From: a virus
IMG/VR virus record: IMGVR_UViG_3300046007_005395
Coordinates: 1 to 24,998 of that record
DNA: 24,998 nt
Reading direction: 5' to 3' (one strand)
The position numbers and the translations under genes are program-made. Below the pieces are notes generated by a model. It was not told the origin of the DNA and did not search any database. It worked only from the letters and a program-made list of their open reading frames with translations. Within the stretch, counting starts at the first letter, position 1. Each line of letters starts with the position of its first letter. Positions 5,567-13,392 of this stretch are shown here, in pieces.

Positions 5567-6901
5567 GTGAACAACGAATCCATCTTCGACCAATCGTCGG
5601 AAAGCGCCGTTCTTTCCTGTTTCCTCCACGCACAACTTGATGAGCAAAGAGAGATGCTATCCACCCTCAGAGAGGATCACTTCCATCTCTACGAGCATAA
5701 GCTGATATTCCAGTCGTTCCTTCGTGTGGTTGGTAAATCCATCCATGCCGACTACATCTCCATCAAGAGTGATCTGGATGGCAACGCAACCTTAGAAGAT
5801 GCTGGGGGAGACAAGACTCTTGCAGACATAGCCTCCTATTGCCAGTCCTCCCACAATTGGAGGCGCTATTTCCCCCAGCTTGAGGAAGCTCGCTATCGCC
5901 GTTCCCTTGAGATGTTGGGCGGTGATATTGTCCACAAGGCCCGTGACCGCGAGCTAAAGCTGGAAGAACTCAAGAACTGGTCGGAGACCAGCATTATGCG
6001 GGCTGACTACCTGATCGACAACACCGAGAAACTGTCGATTAAGAGCGTAGTAGACCGCGCCCTAGACAACATCGAATCCACAATGCGCGGTGAGCCCAAG
6101 ATTGGCATACGCACAGGCTTGGTACCAGTGGACGATCTCCTAATGTTCGGCATGCGAGGAGGAGACATGATTGTTCTCGCGGCCAGACCCGCAGTCGGCA
6201 AGACCAGTGCTGCTATGCAGATTGCCGAGCATGTTGCCTTGGATGCCCAGAAGCGAGTCCTTATTTTCTCACTTGAGATGACCAGTGTCAGTCTGATGGA
6301 GAGAATGATTCGGAGTCGGGCTCGCGTGCGAGCAGCCGACATTCTCGCTCAGTCCATTACGAAGTTTCAGCGCGAGAGCTTATCAAACGCCTACGCCGAA
6401 GTGCGCGATAGCCACATTCTTTGCGACGACACTTCTGGTAAGTCTATCGGTTACATCAAGGCCGTGGCTCGCCGCGCCCACCAGAAGGAACCGTTGGATT
6501 TGATCATTATCGACTACCTCCAGTTGTTGCGCGGGGACAGCAAGCGAAGCAAGGACAACCGCGTTAACGAAGTCGAAGAGATCAGTGGTGGCATTAAGGA
6601 ACTGGCCAAGACGTTGCGCGTACCAGTTTTGGTACTAGCCCAGTTGAATCGCGATCCCGAAAAACGCGGAGGCAGACCAAGTCTCTCAGACCTCAAGGGG
6701 TCTGGTGCTATCGAACAGGATAGTGATATGGTGGTAATCCTCCATTGTGATGAGGAGGACGCCAAGAACCATTCTCAAATGCCGACAGTCGAATTCATTG
6801 TGGCCAAGAACCGCGAGGGAGCTACTGGCATTGCTCCGATGAGCTTTAACAAGGCGATTACTCGCTTTGAGATTTCTTCCAGCAATGGTCGGGAAAGCTG
6901 A
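5567..6901 (+). CDS. dnaB: DnaB-family replicative DNA helicase
   Basis: This 444-residue protein has normal DnaB length and order. An N-terminal helical domain (residues 1-120, SESAVLSCFL onward) precedes a RecA-like ATPase. Visible motifs are Walker A ARPAVGKTS at 206-214, SLEM at 235-238, Walker B LIIIDYLQLL at 312-321, AQLNR at 358-362, GSGAIEQDSD at 378-387 and KNREG at 414-418. In the family, a hexamer unwinds the replication fork using ATP. The start is a GTG at 5567, with no strong ribosome binding site; no earlier in-frame start is available after the upstream stop region. Its last 44 bases overlap the convergent cysteine-rich gene. No primase or loader gene adjoins it. Confidence 0.95.
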   Translation: MNNESIFDQSSESAVLSCFLHAQLDEQREMLSTLREDHFHLYEHKLIFQSFLRVVGKSIHADYISIKSDLDGNATLEDAGGDKTLADIASYCQSSHNWRRYFPQLEEARYRRSLEMLGGDIVHKARDRELKLEELKNWSETSIMRADYLIDNTEKLSIKSVVDRALDNIESTMRGEPKIGIRTGLVPVDDLLMFGMRGGDMIVLAARPAVGKTSAAMQIAEHVALDAQKRVLIFSLEMTSVSLMERMIRSRARVRAADILAQSITKFQRESLSNAYAEVRDSHILCDDTSGKSIGYIKAVARRAHQKEPLDLIIIDYLQLLRGDSKRSKDNRVNEVEEISGGIKELAKTLRVPVLVLAQLNRDPEKRGGRPSLSDLKGSGAIEQDSDMVVILHCDEEDAKNHSQMPTVEFIVAKNREGATGIAPMSFNKAITRFEISSSNGRES

Positions 6902-7451
6902 GATGGGCGTCTTGCTGAACATCCAGAGGCAGATGAACACTCACGGCATTGAAGCACCCACAGACCCCACAAGCCTTTAGCTGGTTGTCATAGCTGGTCT
7001 TTCGGGCTCCCGCGATGGCTGGAAGCATTCCTGCAATTCCCTTGCACCCCCAACATCCAGAGGTGGAAATTTGATGCGGACATGCCGCACAGATTTTGGC
7101 TCTACGCTCTGCCTCCTCTTGATCTACCAATTGAAATTTAGATTGGGTGGCAAAGTTATACATTGCCCTGACCCAGCGGACAATTTCTCCGAAGCCCAAG
7201 GTCTGCTTAACGCTAGAACAAGGAACACAGTTGCTAGACCCCGCCAAACGCTCACAAAGGGCATTCTCTATTTGGGAAATGAGATCGGTGGGAGGCACCA
7301 AACCCCGCTCCAAAATCTTCTTCTCGCAGTTCTTAACCATGTCCCCAAAGTCCCCACCATGGATAGCCTCTCCCGTCACGGGGCACTTAATCCACCAGCC
7401 CTGTGGAGGAACGTCAGTTTTGCGGGGATAACAGAATCTAAGACTACTCAT
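6858..7451 (-). CDS. Cysteine-rich zinc-binding phage protein
   Basis: The 197-residue protein has an N-terminal half beginning with a PPQGWWIKCPVTGEAIHGG segment, then a region with ALCERLAGSSNCVPC. The C-terminal half (from about 117) is a cysteine cluster: CAACPH, GCWGCKG, CGVCGCF and a terminal DHCWK, which probably binds two zinc ions. I know similar unnamed proteins from phages near terminase genes, but no function. It starts inside the end of the probable small terminase gene (8-bp overlap), so the two are one minus-strand operon. Its 3' end overlaps the helicase gene by 44 bases, tail to tail. Confidence 0.8.
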   Translation of the reverse strand: MSSLRFCYPRKTDVPPQGWWIKCPVTGEAIHGGDFGDMVKNCEKKILERGLVPPTDLISQIENALCERLAGSSNCVPCSSVKQTLGFGEIVRWVRAMYNFATQSKFQLVDQEEAERRAKICAACPHQISTSGCWGCKGIAGMLPAIAGARKTSYDNQLKACGVCGCFNAVSVHLPLDVQQDAHLSFPDHCWKKSQSE

Positions 7452-8211
7452 TGACTACCAATTCGGCCTCGTAGGTGTTGTTGTCTGGGATCTTCAACGA
7501 TTCCAGTTTGGTGGCGATATTGATCTGAACCGCGTTTTGCTGGTTGTTGCCTTCGCTAAAGTTGATAGATGCGGCTTCGGCCAGTTGCTTGATATTTCGC
7601 ATCATGCCCAGAGCCTCCATGCCATCTAGGTCTTGCGCGGCATCGGCAGCCTTAACCAACACTTTACCAGTCAAAAACTTAATAGATTTCTTCATGGTCT
7701 CAATGGAGGCCGTGATATCGGAGAGCAGGGTGGGAACATCAGAATCCTCCCAAGGTGCGGGGTTTTGGTCGTTGGCCAGCCTTTCTCGGCATGCCACCCA
7801 GCGTTGAGTTTCCTTCCAAAGATTGATTGTGGACACGCTAACCCCGATTTCCGAAGCAATATCAGGAACGTTGCGCCCAGAGCAGAATAGCGAAAATGCC
7901 TTGATGCATTGCATCCGCTTTTCTTTTTCCATCTCCTCCATCTTTGGCGGAGCGGGAACCAGTTGATTGGGGCGCTCCACCTCCCAAGGATAGAGGTTTT
8001 CTTGTTCGGGGCTAGACCGCCAGATTTCGGCATGCTTTTCCCACTTCTCGCTATGGACAAACTTCGATAGCTGGGGAGGGGAGGTAAAACCAAGCTCGGT
8101 CATAATTGCCTTGGTCCCTCGGCCCGCGACATAAAGTCGGAAGGCATTTTGTTTTTTGATTCGGTTTTCTGGTAAGTCCCAGTCGATCTTGTTCTTGCGC
8201 TGTCCAGCCAT
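7444..8211 (-). CDS. Probable terminase small subunit
   Basis: This 255-residue protein has two helix-turn-helix-like segments: about 24-55 (AFRLYVAGRGTKAIMTELGF) and about 102-135 (SLFCSGRNVPDIASEIGVSV, then STINLW). A helical oligomerisation region follows (about 160-215), then a polar tail. In the family, the small terminase recognises phage DNA at the packaging site and activates the large subunit. Support comes from the DNA-binding motifs and its adjacency to the large terminase; a transcription regulator is the main alternative. Unusually it is on the opposite strand to the large subunit, with starts only 28 bp apart. Confidence 0.6.
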   Translation of the reverse strand: MAGQRKNKIDWDLPENRIKKQNAFRLYVAGRGTKAIMTELGFTSPPQLSKFVHSEKWEKHAEIWRSSPEQENLYPWEVERPNQLVPAPPKMEEMEKEKRMQCIKAFSLFCSGRNVPDIASEIGVSVSTINLWKETQRWVACRERLANDQNPAPWEDSDVPTLLSDITASIETMKKSIKFLTGKVLVKAADAAQDLDGMEALGMMRNIKQLAEAASINFSEGNNQQNAVQINIATKLESLKIPDNNTYEAELVVNE

Positions 8212-8239
8212 CCCGATTAGTTTAGTAGAAATTTCTCAG
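8212..8239. promoter_or_regulatory. Divergent spacer with a 10-bp palindrome
   Basis: These 28 bp separate the divergent starts of the small- and large-terminase genes and must hold both ribosome-binding regions. A perfect palindrome, AGAAATTTCT, lies at 8227-8236. No -10/-35 pair fits here, so promoters probably overlap the coding ends. The palindrome could be an operator for both genes; a 10-bp AT-rich palindrome can also arise by chance. Confidence 0.3.
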
Positions 8240-10081
8240 ATGGCAACAGAAGATCAGGGGATAGAAAAATACGGGCGGTTATGGCTATCCAAGGATGGGC
8301 AGGCGATTACACCTCTGCGTATCGAAATGGATGCTTTTCTTATGGGGTTAACACCTGAAGAGGGGGGGCTCGGCAAAGCCCGCCACTACCGAAATATCGT
8401 CTCAGCCATCTGGCCCACCTTCCAGTGGCATAAATGGGCGGAGTTAGCCGCCCAAGCCTTCTGCGCTTCAGTCCACGAAGAAGACGAGGCCTCTGGCAAC
8501 AAGTTTATGCGTAGCGTCACGGGGCTGGCTGGGGGCACCGACTCAGGAAAGTCCTACGGCATGGCGGCGTTTGCATTGGTCAACTGGTTCTGCGACCCGA
8601 TCAATACGATGTGCATTGTGGTCTCTACAAGCAAGATCGACGCCAAGCAGCGTATCTGGGCGGCACTGGTCAAGATGTATCGCGAAGCCCGAAACCTCGG
8701 AATCGCATCAGGCCGACTCATCGAATCCATGGATATCATCAAGCTATCCGAAGAAGAGGGAGCCATTATCGATCCCCTAACAGGGGTGAGCGATGCCTCC
8801 TCCATCATGCTTTTGGCGGCTGGTGACGAATACAAAGATGACGCCCAAAAACGACTTCAGGGTAAGAAGAATCGTCGTATTGTGTTGATTATAGACGAGT
8901 TACAGGACTGTTCGGCTTCTGTGATTAACGAAGCAATCTGGGGATTTAAGGGCGCACAAGAACTCTATGTGGTGGGAGCAGGCAACCCCGCATCCATATT
9001 CGACCCCCACGGAAAATTCTGCGAACCTATCAAGGGATGGATGAGTGTGGATGAGGATACCCCGAATTGGAAAATACGGGTGGCTGGTATTGAGGGGATA
9101 TGCATCCGTTTTGACTCCGAAAAGGACAACCCCAACCAACAGGCTTTTGAACAGGGGAAGGGACTTCGCTACCCGTTTCTACCAAAACCAAATGATGTAG
9201 CTTTGGCTAAAAAGGAACTGGGAGAACTCAATCCCCAGTTCTGGCGCAAGTTCAGGGGCTTCTGGCCACCCGCAGACGCCGATGATTCCACGATTGTCTC
9301 GGATATACTTCTGGCTCGCCATGGGGCTCTGGATAAACCCATCTGGGACGGAACCCCGAAAGATATAGCAGGAGTTGATCCTAGCTACACAGAAGGCGGT
9401 GACCGCTTTGTCTTTACCCATCTTAAATATGGTAGGCTAATCTCAGGAAAATGGGCGATAGCCGTAGAGAAACAATATGTCCTCAACCGAAGGGCGGGGT
9501 CTCAAGAAGATTTCCAATACGAAATGATCCAACAGATTAGCGACCTATCTATCAAGTTGGGAATCCCGAACCAATGGATAGGGGTAGACGCCTCGGCTGG
9601 TGGTATCTTTTGGTCTATCGGAGAGAGGGAGCTTCTCAAGGGCTGGCATGCGGTGAGTTTTGCTGGAGCGGCCTCAGATCTTCCTGTATCGGCTCAATAT
9701 GCCATGAGAAACGAAGTGACTGGAAAACCCCAAGTCGGCAAGGAACTCTTCCACAACATGGCTAGTGAACTATGTTTCGCCGCCCGCTACTTCTTGGAAT
9801 GCGAGCAACTCAAGGGAATCGCCCCCGATCTGGCGTGGGAGATGACCCAAAGGAAGTATGCCCGTAGGACGCGGAAGATTATCATCGAATCCAAGACCGA
9901 CATGAAAAGGCGGATCGGAAAGTCCCCCGACTTATTCGACTCGTTCGCCGTGGGACTGTTCGTCGCCCGCAAAGTATTCGGGGCCATGGCGGGATCGGAG
10001 GCAATAGAAGAAAAGAAACGAGTCAACAAAGAGACCTTCAAGAAACTCAAACAAGCCTTGACTTTGCGAAGGCAATGGTAG
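8240..10081 (+). CDS. Terminase large subunit
   Basis: A 613-residue packaging motor. The ATPase half has Walker A GGTDSGKS (98-105), Walker B IVLIIDEL (214-221) and a coupling motif GAGNP (246-250). The nuclease half has an RNase H-like set of acidic residues: Asp380 in GVDPSYTEGGD, Asp450 in IGVDASAGG, and Asp564/Asp567 in KSPDLFDSFAVG. In the family it pumps DNA into the capsid through the portal and cuts concatemers. I chose ATG 8240, because the upstream in-frame extension would lie inside the divergent gene. It ends with a basic helix (KRVNKETFKKLKQ). The next gene follows after 21 bp and begins the tail-fibre region. Confidence 0.92.
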   Translation: MATEDQGIEKYGRLWLSKDGQAITPLRIEMDAFLMGLTPEEGGLGKARHYRNIVSAIWPTFQWHKWAELAAQAFCASVHEEDEASGNKFMRSVTGLAGGTDSGKSYGMAAFALVNWFCDPINTMCIVVSTSKIDAKQRIWAALVKMYREARNLGIASGRLIESMDIIKLSEEEGAIIDPLTGVSDASSIMLLAAGDEYKDDAQKRLQGKKNRRIVLIIDELQDCSASVINEAIWGFKGAQELYVVGAGNPASIFDPHGKFCEPIKGWMSVDEDTPNWKIRVAGIEGICIRFDSEKDNPNQQAFEQGKGLRYPFLPKPNDVALAKKELGELNPQFWRKFRGFWPPADADDSTIVSDILLARHGALDKPIWDGTPKDIAGVDPSYTEGGDRFVFTHLKYGRLISGKWAIAVEKQYVLNRRAGSQEDFQYEMIQQISDLSIKLGIPNQWIGVDASAGGIFWSIGERELLKGWHAVSFAGAASDLPVSAQYAMRNEVTGKPQVGKELFHNMASELCFAARYFLECEQLKGIAPDLAWEMTQRKYARRTRKIIIESKTDMKRRIGKSPDLFDSFAVGLFVARKVFGAMAGSEAIEEKKRVNKETFKKLKQALTLRRQW

Positions 10082-10102
10082 ACTCTACGCTGGATTTTTT
10101 CT

Positions 10103-10477
10103 ATGGCCGAACTACCGATTGCTATTGCCGATATTTGTATCTTTCAGGGGGCAACCTTTGACCAGACTCTGTTTTATGAAACGGGAGAGCCGTCAACACC
10201 TGTTAATCTTGCGGGATTTACGGCCAAGATGCACATCCGCTCAAAGCCCGAATCCAAAGCACTAATTCTTGAGTTGTCCACGGCAGTTGGCAATGGTAGG
10301 ATCACTCTTAACTATGGATCTCAAAATGGGGCTATTCGACTATTTATTTCGGCTGCTGACACGGCGCAACTCTCGGTCTGTGACAAGGCCGTATATGACC
10401 TTGAGCTATACGACGGGTCCGTCACAACCCGAATCCTGCAAGGCAATGTTATCATTTCACCAGAGGTAACCCGATGA
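10103..10477 (+). CDS. Small baseplate-like structural protein, module 1
   Basis: The 124-residue protein shows a pattern common in phage baseplate or tail-fibre adaptor proteins: F-Q-G-A-T-F-D near the start, VNLAGFTAKMHIRSK, a Gly-rich turn, then LFISAADTAQL and YDLELYDG, ending in a short EVTR. It should be mostly beta sheet. It is clearly paralogous to the 13024-13392 product. The resemblance to BppU-type N-terminal domains is by pattern only. No Shine-Dalgarno sequence precedes the ATG (GGATTTTTTCTATGG). Its stop overlaps the next start (ATGA). Confidence 0.65.
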   Translation: MAELPIAIADICIFQGATFDQTLFYETGEPSTPVNLAGFTAKMHIRSKPESKALILELSTAVGNGRITLNYGSQNGAIRLFISAADTAQLSVCDKAVYDLELYDGSVTTRILQGNVIISPEVTR

Positions 10478-10794
10478 GCAAGATCTGTATTCCCATTCCA
10501 AGTTCTAGTGTTATTGGAGTTAGCTCAACCCCTATTCAAACCCCCAGCGTCAACATACTTCGGGTAGAGCCAGCCATTACGGGGCTGATTGGCGGCGGTT
10601 CTTCCAACTTGGATGGGGTTGTCACTGCTTCTGGGAGCTATGCTGTCGGAATTTGCATCTTTTTGGTTATTAATGGAATTCCAGCAATTTATCAATTGGT
10701 CAGTGGTAGCAACGCCGAAAGCTCTCCATCAGTAATACGCCCCAATGATTTTGATGAAATGACCAATGCCAAGGTTTGGATTCAACGAATGTAA
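10474..10794 (+). CDS. Small tail-associated protein, 106 aa, module 1
   Basis: A short protein rich in Ser, Ile, Pro and Gly, starting MSKICIPIPSSSVIGVSSTP and ending SPSVIRPNDFDEMTNAKVWI and a few more residues. The end recalls the C-terminal part of short tail-fibre proteins. A hydrophobic stretch (VGICIFLVINGIPAIY) could be a buried strand pair rather than a membrane segment. It has an AGAGG-like site and an ATGA overlap with the upstream gene, and the signal-peptide fibre starts 4 bp after its stop. It holds the same relative place as the start of the 13389 gene in the second module. Confidence 0.6.
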   Translation: MSKICIPIPSSSVIGVSSTPIQTPSVNILRVEPAITGLIGGGSSNLDGVVTASGSYAVGICIFLVINGIPAIYQLVSGSNAESSPSVIRPNDFDEMTNAKVWIQRM

Positions 10795-10798
10795 CCTA

Positions 10799-13027
10799 AT
10801 GAAAAACTTAATTTCCATAATTATCTCTGGGGCCTTAATTGTTTCGGGCTACGCGCAAACACGCAATGTGTTGGTGGGAACCAACGGTGCGGTGGTTCAA
10901 CCGACCAATTTTTGGAGCGCCGATGCCTCCAATGCCCGCGTAGGCTTGGGTGTTGGAGCAACAAATAATGTTACTTTTAATAGAGTTCTTGCTACTACAA
11001 CTGGAAGCCTCGCCAATCCTGCCGTTCAAGTTGGAACCAATACTAATGGTTTAGCTGCTTTTAATGGTTTTTTATGGTTGGTCAATAGAGGAGTTGCAGC
11101 CATAACTATTGATACTAGTAATTCATATTTTCTTGGCAATGTGTCGTTTGCAGATCCTACAACGACTAGAACCAATCTTGGCCTTTCTTGGTCTGGATTA
11201 ACAAATGCTGATGCGTCTTCTTTTAGGACTGCTTTAGGATTGGGAACAGCGGCGACAAATCCCGCATCTGCATTTCAACCTTCTTCAACGGTTCTTAGCA
11301 ATCTTGCCTCCAGCAATGGGGCAAGCCTAACTAATCTTCAGGCTACAAATCTTGTAGGAATCATTCCTTCATCCAATATTGCCACGGTTAATTTTTCCAA
11401 TTTGTCTGGCACACTTAGTATTGCTTCGGGCGGAACAGGAGCCACCAATGCAGCAAATGCTCGACAAAATCTCGGATCTACTACAGTGGGTGATGCGGTA
11501 TTTATCGCCACAAACACATCGGTCGCCAGAACTGCCATCGGGCTTGGGGTAACAAATGTTGTTAGATTTGAAAGTATTCAATTATACCAAGACGGAGAAA
11601 CAACAAACTCCATAACTTATGGGGCTGACTCGTTATTTTTTAACCAAAATGGTGTTGAATTTTTTTCGCTTGATGGCGCGGCAGGCGGCACAATTATTTT
11701 TAGAAAGCCTATACTTTTTTTAGGCACCAATGCCTCATCCAATGCGGCAGTAAGCAGAACCAATCTGGGATTAGGCTGGTCTGCGCTTACGAATACAAAT
11801 GCCACAAACTTCCGTAATGCCATCGGGCTTGGAGCCACTAATAGCGTGACATTTGAAACGGTAAATTTGGGGGGTCTTTATTTAAGCGAGTCCGTAATAA
11901 GATGGGGAACTAATGACATAATCGAGCCAGAAGCAAGAATATTTTTTGGAGAATGGACATTTGATTCTGGCGCAATTCAGATTGGGGGCGCAACAAGTCG
12001 CCCATTGTATCAGGCTCAAACTCGCACCAACCTTGGACTCCCTTGGACTGGGCTAACCAACAGCAACGCCACAACATTTCAAGCGGCACTCTTTGGTTCT
12101 AACACCAATCCAGTTTTGGTAAACACCAATGGAGAGGTGGTAAGCCCGACCAACTTCTGGCAAGCGGCCCCGATTACAACGACATTTATTGAGTCCCAGC
12201 CGAATACTAACTTCACAACCAACATCACCCCAGCCCGATTCCTCCATGTCCACAGTCTGGCCACCAACATTGCAAATGTAACAAACACTATTGTCCTCCC
12301 GACTAACACGTTAACATTTGAAGGAGATGTGGCCATTGTTGTGCACAAGGGGCCAACCAATTCCATGACAAGGGTTCAGCGGTCGGGATCGACCAATAAC
12401 CTGATCACATTGACCCGTTTTGACGAGGCGGTGCAGTTTGTTTACTACAATGATGTGTGGCAATTCGACCACAATGTCGCATTTGTTGAACCCATCTACT
12501 TCTCTGGAACCAACACCGCAGCCAATGCGGCGGCAAGCAGAACGAATTTGGGTTTGGGGGCTACAAATCTTGTAAATTTTGCAAGGTTAGAACTTACTGA
12601 TACTACAACTAATGCTAATCTGTGGTTTATAGACGGAGGGGAAATTAATGGAGATGGCGATCTTTTTATTGGTGCTGGGGCAATAATTTTTACGTCTCCT
12701 ATAGAATTTAACAATGCGACAAACATGGCGCAAACACGCACGAATCTTGGCCTCCCGCTCCCAGCCCTCACCAACACCAACAATGCCAATTTTCGCAATG
12801 CCATAGAACTCGGAGCCACTAACAACGTCTCCTTCTCCAATGTCACGGCATCTGGAACTCTGACAGCTACTGGCACTGTGACGGCAACCACCAATCTTGT
12901 GGTTAATGGGTTTGTAGACTTCTCCACCAACCACACCAACTCAAACCCCGCAACCAACAACCAGATCAATGACTTCATTGAGATTCGTGTTGGAACCAAT
13001 CAATTCTGGCTACCAGTTTATAAATGA
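10799..13027 (+). CDS. Repetitive tail-fibre-like protein with signal peptide
   Basis: The 742-residue protein starts with a classic Sec signal peptide: MKNLISIIISGALIVSGYAQ, with cleavage probably after SGYA. The mature chain is Asn/Thr-rich and built of imperfect repeats of the kind RTNLGLxWxxLTNxNAxxFR then AIGLGATNxVxF, near residues 124, 340, 438, 620 and 686. Segments between repeats are beta-rich, as expected of a trimeric fibre. I chose ATG 10799 because it gives the signal peptide; the frame extends upstream to 10766. A signal peptide on a fibre is unusual because virion parts assemble in the cytoplasm. It may instead be exported or membrane-anchored. The stop overlaps the next start (ATGA). 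Confidence 0.75.
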   Translation: MKNLISIIISGALIVSGYAQTRNVLVGTNGAVVQPTNFWSADASNARVGLGVGATNNVTFNRVLATTTGSLANPAVQVGTNTNGLAAFNGFLWLVNRGVAAITIDTSNSYFLGNVSFADPTTTRTNLGLSWSGLTNADASSFRTALGLGTAATNPASAFQPSSTVLSNLASSNGASLTNLQATNLVGIIPSSNIATVNFSNLSGTLSIASGGTGATNAANARQNLGSTTVGDAVFIATNTSVARTAIGLGVTNVVRFESIQLYQDGETTNSITYGADSLFFNQNGVEFFSLDGAAGGTIIFRKPILFLGTNASSNAAVSRTNLGLGWSALTNTNATNFRNAIGLGATNSVTFETVNLGGLYLSESVIRWGTNDIIEPEARIFFGEWTFDSGAIQIGGATSRPLYQAQTRTNLGLPWTGLTNSNATTFQAALFGSNTNPVLVNTNGEVVSPTNFWQAAPITTTFIESQPNTNFTTNITPARFLHVHSLATNIANVTNTIVLPTNTLTFEGDVAIVVHKGPTNSMTRVQRSGSTNNLITLTRFDEAVQFVYYNDVWQFDHNVAFVEPIYFSGTNTAANAAASRTNLGLGATNLVNFARLELTDTTTNANLWFIDGGEINGDGDLFIGAGAIIFTSPIEFNNATNMAQTRTNLGLPLPALTNTNNANFRNAIELGATNNVSFSNVTASGTLTATGTVTATTNLVVNGFVDFSTNHTNSNPATNNQINDFIEIRVGTNQFWLPVYK

Positions 13028-13392
13028 CCAACTACTGGAGACTTGAAAGAGATATTGAAATCGTCCAAGGAAAAACTTGGACGGCGAAGTTCCGTTATCT
13101 GACCAAGTCTTGTAAGGGGAAGTCTAATGTCCCAGTCAATCTTTCTGGCTACGGGGCCAACATGGTTATTAGGGAGTGTGCCAAGGATAGTGCTACTTTG
13201 CTCACACTGACCTCTGGAGGCGGGATTACATTGGGCGGGAGTGCGGGCACCATCGAAATCGAAATCACCGCCACACAGGCCGCAAACCTAACAGCAGGCG
13301 ACAACGTCTACGAAATCGAACTCTACCAAGGCTACACCTATATTGCATTTGCCACGGGTAAGGCCAAAGTCTATCAGGAGATTGCCCGATGA
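13024..13392 (+). CDS. Small baseplate-like structural protein, module 2
   Basis: The 122-residue paralogue of the 10103-10477 product. Shared landmarks in the same order are a short VQGKTW (against FQGATF), VNLSGYGANMVIRE (against VNLAGFTAKMHIRS), ITATQAANL (against SAADTAQL), YEIELYQG (against YDLELYDG) and a terminal EIAR (against EVTR). It should be a beta-rich adaptor in the tail or baseplate. It starts with an ATGA overlap after the fibre gene and ends with an ATGA overlap into the next fibre gene, exactly as the first copy does. Confidence 0.65.
   Translation: MTNYWRLERDIEIVQGKTWTAKFRYLTKSCKGKSNVPVNLSGYGANMVIRECAKDSATLLTLTSGGGITLGGSAGTIEIEITATQAANLTAGDNVYEIELYQGYTYIAFATGKAKVYQEIAR

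Noticed and set aside
12496-12999. 167-codon minus-strand frame within the fibre gene
   Set aside because: It is a shadow of the repetitive TN-rich coding sequence; similar Val/Leu-rich shadows recur opposite each repeat.
10799-13027. CRISPR-like or tandem DNA repeat array
   Set aside because: The repeats are imperfect, in frame, vary in spacing and encode a conserved RTNLGL protein motif, so they are protein repeats.
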